Source: Alphaproteobacteria bacterium (GTDB taxonomy: Bacteria > Pseudomonadota > Alphaproteobacteria > ATCC43930 > CGMCC-115725). Taken from it: a DNA stretch of 12,556 nt. The stretch is from the NCBI GenBank assembly GCA_005888515.1, contig VAZR01000079.1, positions 1 through 12,556 of the forward strand, written 5' to 3'. The notes below the pieces were generated by a model, which made no database searches, had not been told where the DNA came from, and saw only the letters and a list, made by a program, of their open reading frames with translations. Of the stretch, positions 1-6,617 are shown piece by piece. A program made the position numbers and the translations under genes. Each line of letters starts with the position of its first letter. Positions within the stretch are counted from its first letter, which is position 1.

Positions 1-1266
1 CACCGCGATGACGCCGTTTGTCATCAGCCCCTGGAACGGGTGAACGACGGTCTGCACCCAGTTCGTCAGGACTCCTTCGGCGTAGCGCTTTTCCGCGACA
101 TCGGCGACATGCACGTCCCACTGGTGGCGGTGCTTGGCGTCGAGCGCCAAGGATTTAACGGCGCGAATACCGTGGATCGTCTCGACCAGGAAGGATCCGC
201 GGCGGGTCTCGGCCGCGATCACGGCGCTGACACGCCGTCTGATCGACGGCAGCATAAGGATTAGCCACAGGCAAATGATCGCGCACAGCGCCATCACGCA
301 GACCGTCATGATCGTGCTGAAGAAAAACATGATCGGCAGGAAAAACAGAATCACGATCGCATCCAGCGCCGTGCCGAACAGCTGGCTCACGAGAAACTGA
401 CGGATCTTGCCCATTTCCGCGATGTTGTGGACGATCTCGCCGGTCGATTGCTTCTCGTAATAGTCGATCGGCAGATTGAGCATCTTGTCGAAAGTGTAGG
501 TCCACAATTTGACGTCGGCGCGCAACGTAATGAACAAGACCAAATAGCGGCGCAGATGGCCGAACGCCGTTTCGAAAAGCAGCAGGACGCCGAACGCAAT
601 GCAAATCAGCGTAAAGGTGTTCAAGCTGCCGTAGTACATGACGCGATCGATCAGCACGCGCCAGAACATGATCGGCGAGACGGCGGTGATGCTCAGAACC
701 ACGGCGCAAATCGCGAGATCGCGCGTCAGCCGCTTGTCGCGCAGCAACTGCGCCAGCACGAAGCGGAAGCCGAAAGGCTGGTTTTCATCCCGCAGCCGAT
801 AATCGCGCTTGACCAGGATGACTTCGCCGTCCCAAGCCGCGGTGAAGCGCGCCTCGTCGAGCATCAACGGGGCGTGCTGGGGCGCGTTCGGGTCGCGCAG
901 CACGACGATTGGCGGGCGGTCCTGCGCCTCGACATGGACGCGCATCAGCACCATCGCGGCGCCGTTGCGCAGTACTACGATCGCCGGCAGGGCGGTACCC
1001 ATCTTGACGAGGTTTGCCCAGCGCAGCCGGGTGGCCTTGGCGCGCAGGCCCGATGCATCCGCGATACGCAGCAGTTGCTCGACCGATACCTCGCCCGAGG
1101 GAAGCTGATGGTCGCGGATCAGCTGCGCCACCGAGAGATGGACGCCACGTTGCCGCGCCGCGATGACAAAGCTGCCGAGCAGCGACGACGCGCCGCTTTG
1201 GGCATTGGCGCCGCGGGTATTATTTGCCGAGCTCAGGGCCGGCGTATCGTTCAGCGCCAGGGTCAC
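1..1266 (-). CDS. Type I secretion ABC exporter, HlyB/RTX type, with degenerate C39-like N-terminal domain (partial, C-terminus beyond the left edge)
   Basis: The inner-membrane ATPase/permease of a type I secretion system; relatives export RTX-type proteins with an HlyD-like adaptor and TolC. I read 422 codons on the minus strand without a stop. Residues about 24-140 align with the C39 peptidase-like fold (GSFVIAARQRGVHLS, then LLRIADASGLRAR), but the catalytic cysteine and the later histidine are absent, as in HlyB, where this domain binds substrate rather than cleaving it. From about residue 165 come membrane segments (AVVLSITAVSPIMFWRVLID, LICIAFGVLLLFETAF, AIVILFFLPIMFFFS), the loop PIDYYEKQSTGEIVHNIAEM, and the family-typical FLVETIHGIRAVKSLALDA. 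The nucleotide-binding domain lies outside the window. In-frame TAA at 1306-1308 limits the start; GTG at 1264-1266 has GAGGAA about 9 bases upstream, and GTG at 1273-1275 is the alternative. The frame follows the response regulator gene by 65 bases, so co-transcription is likely. Confidence 0.85.
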   Translation of the reverse strand, partial: MTLALNDTPALSSANNTRGANAQSGASSLLGSFVIAARQRGVHLSVAQLIRDHQLPSGEVSVEQLLRIADASGLRAKATRLRWANLVKMGTALPAIVVLRNGAAMVLMRVHVEAQDRPPIVVLRDPNAPQHAPLMLDEARFTAAWDGEVILVKRDYRLRDENQPFGFRFVLAQLLRDKRLTRDLAICAVVLSITAVSPIMFWRVLIDRVMYYGSLNTFTLICIAFGVLLLFETAFGHLRRYLVLFITLRADVKLWTYTFDKMLNLPIDYYEKQSTGEIVHNIAEMGKIRQFLVSQLFGTALDAIVILFFLPIMFFFSTIMTVCVMALCAIICLWLILMLPSIRRRVSAVIAAETRRGSFLVETIHGIRAVKSLALDAKHRHQWDVHVADVAEKRYAEGVLTNWVQTVVHPFQGLMTNGVIAV

Positions 1267-1331
1267 GGGACGCACTTCCTCATCGGGCGAAGGAGCGGTT
1301 GTCTTTTAACGAGGGCCAAATCCGCCGCCGG

Positions 1332-2051
1332 TCAGAGACTGCGGGCGGGAGGCGCGACGGGCCAAGCCGGCACTGCCTCGGCGGCGAATATATAACCGCG
1401 GCCAATTTCGGTTTTAATAAGACGTTGCCCGGCCGGACCGGCCAGGCTCGCCAATTTCTTGCGCAGCCGGGCAATGACCGGCCCGACGGCGAGCCCGGCA
1501 TCGCCGCGCCCCGCGGGATCGACCGCTTCGGCGATGGCCTTCGCTGGCCAGACCACCCCGGGAGTGCCGGCCAGATGCTGCAGCACCTGGCTTTCCACCG
1601 CCGACAGGGCAATTCCGGCCCCGCTGGGCCCAATCAACCGCTGTTCCCGAGGCTGCAGTACAAACCCCGAAAAGCTGAGGTCTTCGGTCTCTTCGGCCGG
1701 CTGCCCGCTTTGGCCGGCCTGCTGAAAGGCTTCTTTAAGGCGCATCAAATCGATCGGCGGGGTCATGCAGGCAGTGGCACCGGCCTTGCGATAGGCGGCC
1801 ATCAACTTGTCCTCGGGGCTGCAGACGACGACGATGGGCACAGCGCTTCGCCGCCGGATCCTGCCAACTGCCGTGACGCCCTGTTCGTGCGAGCCGGTCA
1901 GGTCGAGCACCACGGCATCGGCCTTATGTTGCTCGATAATTTTAAAGAATTCGTTTTCAATTTGCGCAGAGGCGGTGTCCCCCGGACTCGCCTCAAGCGC
2001 GCCGGGGATCGTCAAATCCTCGCGCGCCACGACCACCGTCGATGTTGCCAT
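1332..2051 (-). CDS. OmpR/PhoB-like response regulator with atypical receiver domain
   Basis: A 239-residue cytoplasmic DNA-binding regulator. The receiver-like domain (about 1-112) has an acidic pair (E11, D12), a candidate phospho-acceptor D50 in VVLDL and S78 in VVVCSPED. The nearly invariant lysine of the KP motif is missing: the matching stretch reads CMTPP (95-99). After a polar linker (about 113-123), residues 124-222 form a winged-helix domain of the Trans_reg_C family, with LSAVESQVLQHLAGTPGVVW, the recognition-helix end ARLRKKL (194-200) and the wing IKTEIGRGYIF. ATG at 2051 is chosen because the domain starts right after it and AGGGAG/GGAGAG lie upstream; a GTG at 2108 would add 19 residues of low-complexity look. 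No histidine kinase gene is visible. It may regulate itself and the downstream exporter; that is inference. Confidence 0.85.
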   Translation of the reverse strand: MATSTVVVAREDLTIPGALEASPGDTASAQIENEFFKIIEQHKADAVVLDLTGSHEQGVTAVGRIRRRSAVPIVVVCSPEDKLMAAYRKAGATACMTPPIDLMRLKEAFQQAGQSGQPAEETEDLSFSGFVLQPREQRLIGPSGAGIALSAVESQVLQHLAGTPGVVWPAKAIAEAVDPAGRGDAGLAVGPVIARLRKKLASLAGPAGQRLIKTEIGRGYIFAAEAVPAWPVAPPARSL

Positions 2052-2100
2052 CGCTCCCTGTCGCTCTCCAAATTTTACCGATGCGAGTGAGGCCGCCCGC

Positions 2101-2116
2101 TGTAACACAATGTAAC
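2101..2116. promoter_or_regulatory. TGTAAC direct repeat, candidate response-regulator operator
   Basis: TGTAAC occurs at 2101-2106 and again at 2111-2116, a direct repeat with 10-bp period, 50 bp upstream of the response regulator start. OmpR/PhoB-type regulators typically bind tandem direct repeats spaced by about one helical turn. Autoregulation is an inference from position and spacing. Confidence 0.35.
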
Positions 2117-2180
2117 GGAGACGCCCTGGAAAAGCAAGTATTGTAGAAAATCCGCGCGATTCGACCGCAGTCTACGGCCG

Positions 2181-2235
2181 TGTTAAGCTAACAAAACTTC
2201 AGGTAGAGGCGTCCTCGTTAACATAAACGGTAACA
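2181..2235. repeat. Cluster of TGTTA/TAACA elements, including a 5-bp inverted repeat
   Basis: TGTTA-AGC-TAACA is a perfect inverted repeat at 2181-2193. TAACA recurs at 2219-2223 (inside GTTAACA) and 2231-2235. With TAACA at 2103-2107 the element appears five times, counting both orientations, in 135 bases of otherwise GC-rich DNA. This resembles a multi-site regulator-binding region; the regulator is unknown. Confidence 0.35.
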
Positions 2236-2438
2236 GAAGAGCTGGGTGGCTTGCCCGAGCATGGATCCTGCCGCCGAGCAGCGGCAGCGACCGAAGCCCG
2301 GCATCGTGCTGCACGGCCATCACTCGAATGTGATAACGAGAGGGGTGAACAAGCCGCTGGGAAGGTTGGTTTTCCGCGGCGGAACGGGTCAGATGATATA
2401 CGACACAAGCTGGTCGGCGGCCGATTTGTAAAAACGCT

Positions 2439-2452
2439 CGTCTTGCAAGACG
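2439..2452. promoter_or_regulatory. 14-bp perfect palindrome CGTCTTGCAAGACG, candidate operator
   Basis: The 14 bases are identical to their reverse complement. They lie 87 bases before the TTG start of the first permease, where an operator for a dimeric repressor or activator would be expected. There is no T-run after it and no loop, so a terminator is unlikely. No regulator gene for it is visible nearby except the response regulator, whose family normally uses direct repeats. Confidence 0.35.
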
Positions 2453-2539
2453 GCAGCCTCTAAAACAGCGGACGGACTCGGAGCTGCGGCTCGGGGATCA
2501 CGCCCGCGAACGGGTCGGCGGAGCTCAGGGAGGAAGGCG

Positions 2540-3406
2540 TTGGGAGCCTATCTGGTGCGGCGTTTCGGCTTGATGCTGCTGACGCTGTTCGGCATTTCCA
2601 TCATCATTTTCATGCTGCTGCGGCTGACCCCCGGCAACATTGCCGACATCCTGTTTGACGCTGGCGGCTTTGTCGATCCGGCGGACAAGGCGCGCATCGA
2701 GGCCGATCTCGGCCTCGATAAGCCGATACCCGTGCAATACGTCAAATGGATCAGCGGCCTGTTGAGCGGCGACCTCGGCATCTCCTACCAGACGGAGCGG
2801 CCGGCGATCCAGGAGATCGCGCCGCGCATCCCGATCACCGCCCGCCTCGCCGTCCTGGCACTATCCTTTTCCGTGCTGTTTGGGGTGCCGCTCGGCGTGA
2901 TCAGCGCGGTCAATCAGAATTCGAAGCTCGATTATATACTGAGGGTGATCAGCCTATCCGGATTGTCGATGCCCGCCTTCTGGCTCGGCCTGCTAATCCT
3001 GATGGGGTTTGTCGCCTACTTCGGCACGATCCCAATCTACAGCGACGCGCCGACCGGCTTCTGGAACGCGCTGTTGATGTACAGCGTGCCGGCGGCGACG
3101 GTCGGGTTCCGCAGCTCGGCGCTGATTATGACGATTAATTATTACCACGCCCTCAAAAACGCGATGCTGCCGGTCGTCACCGTGATCGGCATCGACGCGG
3201 CATTCTTGCTAGGTGGGCTGATCGTCACCGAGACCGTCTTCAACATCCCCGGGGTCGCGCGCTTCCTGGTCGAGGCGGTGCGCTGGCGCGATTACCCGAT
3301 GGTGCAGAACCTCGTCATGTTCATCGCCATCGTGGTGGTGACCATTAACTTTATCGTTGATATGACCTATGCGGCGCTAGATCCGCGGATCAAATACTCC
3401 GAATAG
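2540..3406 (+). CDS. Dipeptide/oligopeptide ABC transporter permease, DppB/OppB type, lacking the EAA loop
   Basis: First inner-membrane permease of a Dpp/Opp-type importer, 288 residues. The TTG start is set by AGGGAGGA at 2527-2534 with good spacing and by the family N-terminus GAYLVRRFGLMLLTLFGIS. Family landmarks follow: LRLTPG (28-33), LGLDKPIPVQYVKW, SGDLGISY, ITARLAVLALSFSVLFGVPLGV, SLSGLSMPAFWLGLL, then HALKNAMLPVVTVIG, GGLIVTETVFNIPGVARFLVEAVRWRDYP and the C-terminal DPRIKYSE. Between SSALIM (192-197) and NYYHALKNA the usual stretch of about 27-30 residues, including the DYIRTARAKG-like half of the EAA loop that contacts the ATPase, is absent. The frame is kept. Relatives are about 305-340 residues, consistent with an internal in-frame deletion. 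The protein probably cannot couple to its ATPases normally. The junction is an AT-rich patch around 3124-3144 with GATTA repeated at 3124 and 3133. Confidence 0.85.
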   Translation: MGAYLVRRFGLMLLTLFGISIIIFMLLRLTPGNIADILFDAGGFVDPADKARIEADLGLDKPIPVQYVKWISGLLSGDLGISYQTERPAIQEIAPRIPITARLAVLALSFSVLFGVPLGVISAVNQNSKLDYILRVISLSGLSMPAFWLGLLILMGFVAYFGTIPIYSDAPTGFWNALLMYSVPAATVGFRSSALIMTINYYHALKNAMLPVVTVIGIDAAFLLGGLIVTETVFNIPGVARFLVEAVRWRDYPMVQNLVMFIAIVVVTINFIVDMTYAALDPRIKYSE

Positions 3407-3439
3407 AACAGGCAGCCCTCTCGCGATCAGGAGAGCCAA

Positions 3440-4333
3440 GTGAGCACGCTGGATTTCAATGCCGAATTAGCGGCCGCAGGGGCAAATGTTAAAAACCGCT
3501 GGGGCGCGCTGCGCTTCTTCGTCCGCCGCTATCCGCTCGGCGCGGCCGGCGCGGTGATCATGGGGATCTTTCTGTTCGCCGCGGCCTTCGCGCCCTGGCT
3601 GACGGTTTACGATCCGCTCTCGACCAACGCCGCCGCCTCGCTGGCCCGACCGGGCACCGCTCATTGGCTCGGGTGCGATTTCATGGGGCGCGACGTCTGG
3701 GCCCGCATCATGTACGGCGCCCGCATCTCGCTGATGGTCAGTCTCGGCGCGATGCTGCTCGGCTCCGGCATCGGGGTGGTGGTCGGGCTGTTGTCGGGTT
3801 ACCTGCTCGGCTGGTTCGACCTGATTACTCAGCGCATCCTCGAAATGATGCAGGCGCTGCCCCTGCTAGTCCTGGCGATCATCATGGCGGCGGCGCTCGG
3901 GCCGTCCTTGCACAACACGATCGTCGCGATCGCGATCCCGCTGGTGCCCTATGTCGCCCGCGTCATCCGCTCCAACACACTGACCCTGCGCGAGCAGCCC
4001 TTTGTCGAAGCGGCGAAGGCGATCGGCATGCCCGAGATGCGCATCGCGATCCGGCACGTCCTGCCCAACACGCTGTCGCCATTGATCGTGCCGGCGACCG
4101 CCCAGCTCGGCTCGGCGATCCTCGTCGAGGCGACCCTATCGTTCCTCGGTCTCGGCGTCCCCGAGCCGCACCCCTCCTGGGGCCGCATGCTGTCGGAATC
4201 GGCGGCCGAATACGTGCGCACCGCGCCGTGGCTGGTGATCTTCCCCGGGCTGGCGATCTCTTTCGTCGTATTCGGTACCAATCTCTTGGGAGACGCCTTG
4301 CGCGATCTGCTCGATCCACGGCAACGTAGCTGA
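3440..4333 (+). CDS. Dipeptide/oligopeptide ABC transporter permease, DppC/OppC type
   Basis: Second permease of the importer, 297 residues, near the usual family length. The GTG start is supported by AGGAG at 3429-3433 six bases upstream. A cytoplasmic N-terminus and first membrane segment (LGAAGAVIMGIFLFAAAFAPWL) lead to HWLGCDFMGRDVWARIMYGARISL, the hallmark of DppC/OppC proteins. Further membrane segments lie around 100-160. The EAA coupling loop is intact: EAAKAIGMPEMRIAIRHVLPN, in contrast to the upstream permease. The C-terminus ILVEATLSFLGLGVPEPHPSWG and LGDALRDLLDPR is also standard. It lies 33 bases after the first permease and 57 bases before the first ATPase, so it is in the same operon. 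Substrate cannot be told from the permease. Confidence 0.92.
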   Translation: MSTLDFNAELAAAGANVKNRWGALRFFVRRYPLGAAGAVIMGIFLFAAAFAPWLTVYDPLSTNAAASLARPGTAHWLGCDFMGRDVWARIMYGARISLMVSLGAMLLGSGIGVVVGLLSGYLLGWFDLITQRILEMMQALPLLVLAIIMAAALGPSLHNTIVAIAIPLVPYVARVIRSNTLTLREQPFVEAAKAIGMPEMRIAIRHVLPNTLSPLIVPATAQLGSAILVEATLSFLGLGVPEPHPSWGRMLSESAAEYVRTAPWLVIFPGLAISFVVFGTNLLGDALRDLLDPRQRS

Positions 4334-4390
4334 TAAATACTCCACGCCCCCGCGTACAAGATTGAACACGGCCGACCTGGAGACCCCCAC

Positions 4391-5455
4391 TTGGCGACCG
4401 CCACCGAAGCAAGACGACCCGACTACGCGCCGCTGAACCAGCCGGGCCATAACGCCGAGACGGTGCTCGAGGTCGAGGGGCTCCAGACGTACCTGTTCAC
4501 CCGCCTCGGGGTGGTCAAGGCGGTCGACGACGTGTCGTTCTCGATCCGCCGGGCCGAGACCTTGGCGATCGTCGGCGAAAGCGGCTGCGGCAAGACGATG
4601 ACGGCGCTGTCATTGTTGCGCCTGGTACCGAGCCCGCCGGGCCGGATCGTCAGCGGCTCGATCAAGATCGACGGCCGCGACCTCGTCGCGCTCAGCGAAC
4701 CCGAGATGCGCGACATCCGCGGCAACGAGATCTCGATGATCTTCCAGTAGCCGATGACCTCGCTGAACCCGGTCATGACAATCGGCCATCAGATCAGCGA
4801 GACGATCCGGCTGCACGAGGATCTCTCCAAGGCCGCGGCGATGGAGAAGACCATCGAGATGCTGCGGCTGGTGCGCATCCCCGAAGCTAAGCAGCGCGCC
4901 AAGGAATACCCGCACCAATTGTCGGGCGGCATGCGGCAACGCGCGATGATCGCGATGGCGCTGGCCTGCAATCCACGGGTGCTGATCGCCGACGAGCCGA
5001 CGACCGCGCTCGATGTGACGATCCAGGCGCAGATCCTCGACCTGATCGTCGCGCTGCAAAAGCGGCTCGGCACCGCGGTGGTGCTGATCACCCATGATCT
5101 GGCGGTCGTCGCCGAGACGGCGCAGCGCGTCATCGTCATGTATGCCGGCAAGAAGGTCGAAGAGGCTGATGTCGAGGAGCTGTTCGAAGCGCCGCTGCAC
5201 CCCTACACGCATGGCCTGATGGCCTCGATCCCGCATCTCGCCGTGATCGGCGGCGATACCGGCATTGCCGCCAATGGCCGTCTCAAGGAGATCCCGGGTC
5301 AGGTGCCGGCGCTGACTAACCTGCCGCCGGGCTGCTCGTTCGCGCCGCGCTGCCCCTACGCCGACGATCGCTGCCGCTCGTTCTTCCCGCCCTTCGAGCA
5401 AAAGCGCCCCGGGCATTGGGCGGCGTGCTGGCACTCGGAGAAGCTTTATGGTTGA
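4391..5455 (+). pseudogene. Dipeptide/oligopeptide ABC transporter ATPase, DppD/OppD type, interrupted by an in-frame TAG at 4748-4750
   Basis: One continuous 355-codon frame (TTG start, GGAG eight bases upstream) broken by a single amber codon. The first part (119 residues) holds Walker A GESGCGKT (62-69) and ends at the Q-loop glutamine in SMIFQ. The TAG stands where relatives have Glu in MIFQEPMTSLNP, and the frame resumes as PMTSLNPVM. The second part keeps the signature LSGGMRQR, Walker B VLIADEP, H-loop ITHDL and the C-terminal cysteine-rich domain CSFAPRCPYADDRC. GAG to TAG is one substitution. The rest shows no decay, so the lesion is recent or a sequencing error. An ATG at 4754-4756, three bases past the stop, could allow re-initiation and give two half-proteins, neither able to bind and hydrolyse ATP alone. 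TAG is used as a normal stop elsewhere here (3404-3406), so general recoding is unlikely. Confidence 0.85.
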
Positions 5456-6470
5456 TGCCGCGACCGGCAACGGGGTTGCGGTCGGCGGGCCAGGACATAA
5501 CAGCCCGCCGGTGCTCGACGTCATCAATCTGAAGAAGCACTTCCCGGTCAAGAAGGGCGTGCTACGGCGCACCGTCGGCCAGGTCTACGCCGTCGACGAC
5601 GTCACCTTCTCGATCGGCGAGGGCGAGACCCTCGGGATGGTCGGCGAAAGCGGCTGCGGCAAGTCGACCGTCGCCCGCACCGTGTTGCGCCTGATCGAGC
5701 CGACCGACGGCTCGATCCGGCTCGACGGCCATGACGTGACCCGGCTTGGCAAGACCGACATGCGGCCGTATCGCCGGCAGATGCAGATGATCTTTCAGGA
5801 CCCGTTCTCCTCGCTCAACCCGCGCATGTCGGCTGGCGATATCGTTGCCGAGCCCTTGCAGGTCCACGACATTGCCCACGGCAAGGAAAAAGCCAAGCTG
5901 GCCGCCGAACTGTTCGACCAGGTCGGGCTGCGGCGGAGCCAGATGAGCGCCTTTCCGCACGAATTCTCCGGCGGCCAACGTCAGCGCATCTCGATCGCCC
6001 GCGCGCTTGCCCTCAATCCCAAGCTGATCGTCGCCGACGAACCGGTCTCGGCGCTCGACGTCTCGATCCAGGCGCAGGTCATCAATCTGATGATGGATCT
6101 ACAGCGCGAGAAGCGGCTGTCCTATCTGTTCATCGCCCACGATCTCGCCGTCGTCGAGCACATCAGCCACCGCATCGCGGTCATGTATCTCGGCAAGATC
6201 GTCGAATACGCCGACAAGAAGACGCTGTTCACCAACCCGCAGCACCCCTACACCGAGGCGCTGTTATCGGCGGTCCCGGTGCCGAATCCGAAATTGAAGC
6301 GCGAAAAGCGCTTGTTGCAAGGCGATGTGCCGAGCCCGATCAACCCGCCGCCGGGCTGCGCCTTTCACACCCGCTGTCCCTATGCCGAGGCGCGCTGCAA
6401 GGTGGACACGCCGAGGCTGGTCGAGATCAGCCCCGGCCATGGCGTCTCCTGCCATCTGCGGGTGAACTAA
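5448..6470 (+). CDS. Dipeptide/oligopeptide ABC transporter ATPase, DppF/OppF type
   Basis: Second ATPase of the importer, 340 residues, cytoplasmic. Walker A is GESGCGKS (66-73), the Q-loop MIFQDPFSSLNP is intact (114-125), signature FSGGQRQR (173-180), Walker B LIVADEP (193-199) and H-loop histidine 231. The C-terminal oligopeptide-transporter extension has PPGCAFHTRCPYAEARC, whose cysteines in relatives can ligate an iron-sulfur cluster. The ATG start overlaps the end of the upstream ATPase frame by 8 bases, showing translational coupling. The amber codon upstream could therefore also reduce its expression by polarity. It is the last gene of the operon and ends 10 bases before a hairpin-rich repeat that may serve as terminator. 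Confidence 0.93.
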   Translation: MVDAATGNGVAVGGPGHNSPPVLDVINLKKHFPVKKGVLRRTVGQVYAVDDVTFSIGEGETLGMVGESGCGKSTVARTVLRLIEPTDGSIRLDGHDVTRLGKTDMRPYRRQMQMIFQDPFSSLNPRMSAGDIVAEPLQVHDIAHGKEKAKLAAELFDQVGLRRSQMSAFPHEFSGGQRQRISIARALALNPKLIVADEPVSALDVSIQAQVINLMMDLQREKRLSYLFIAHDLAVVEHISHRIAVMYLGKIVEYADKKTLFTNPQHPYTEALLSAVPVPNPKLKREKRLLQGDVPSPINPPPGCAFHTRCPYAEARCKVDTPRLVEISPGHGVSCHLRVN

Positions 6471-6479
6471 ACCGTTAAT

Positions 6480-6605
6480 CCCTCTCCCGCACCGCGGGAG
6501 AGGGTGCCTGAGGGCGTATCCGAAGGCGGGTGAGGGTGTTTGCGCACGCTCTGCCCTCACCGCCTGCGGCGTGGGCCCCTCCCTCTCCCGTAGTGCGGGA
6601 GAGGG
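6480..6605. repeat. REP-like composite palindromic element between convergent genes, probable bidirectional terminator
   Basis: Left hairpin: CCCTCTCCCGC (6480-6490) pairs perfectly with GCGGGAGAGGG (6494-6504). Right hairpin: CCCTCTCCCG (6581-6590) pairs with CGGGAGAGGG (6596-6605). Between them GGCGGGTGAGGG (6525-6536) can pair, with one bulge, with CCCTCACCGCC (6554-6564). The two outer hairpins share the same stem sequence, so the whole unit is a nested, symmetric structure. Such CCCTCTCCCGC/GGTGAGGG elements are common intergenic repeats in alphaproteobacterial genomes. It lies between the ends of the DppF-type gene and the VOC gene, so it can fold in both transcripts. Confidence 0.75.
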
Positions 6606-6617
6606 GCTATGCCGCGG

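Larger units (their letters stand above)
2052..2539. other. 488-base intergenic region between response regulator and transporter operon
   Basis: I find no supportable gene here. Two short plus-strand frames (about 61 and 70 codons, 2246-2463) have low-complexity Arg/Ala-rich translations and no recognisable family. The region divides two divergent units, so it should hold promoters for both. It carries a TGTAAC direct repeat, several TAACA/TGTTA elements, a small palindrome TTCCGC-G-GCGGAA at 2372-2384 and a 14-bp palindrome at 2439-2452. In relatives a periplasmic substrate-binding protein gene often sits before such permease operons; nothing like one can be read here. Confidence 0.6.

Noticed and set aside
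427..1395. Long plus-strand open frame of 322 codons opposite the exporter
   Set aside because: It is antisense to a frame with clear HlyB-family sequence; its own translation is low-complexity (Gln/Arg/Ala-rich) and matches no family.
2246..2463. Two overlapping short plus-strand frames before the importer operon, considered as a remnant binding protein
   Set aside because: No signal peptide, no binding-protein motifs, and no good ribosome binding site; the translations are Arg/Ala-rich as expected by chance in GC-rich DNA.
4748..4750. TAG as a recoded sense codon (alternative code or pyrrolysine)
   Set aside because: TAG ends other genes here in the normal way (3404-3406; 7177-7179 on the minus strand), and transporter ATPases are not known pyrrolysine proteins. 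A point mutation or error is simpler.
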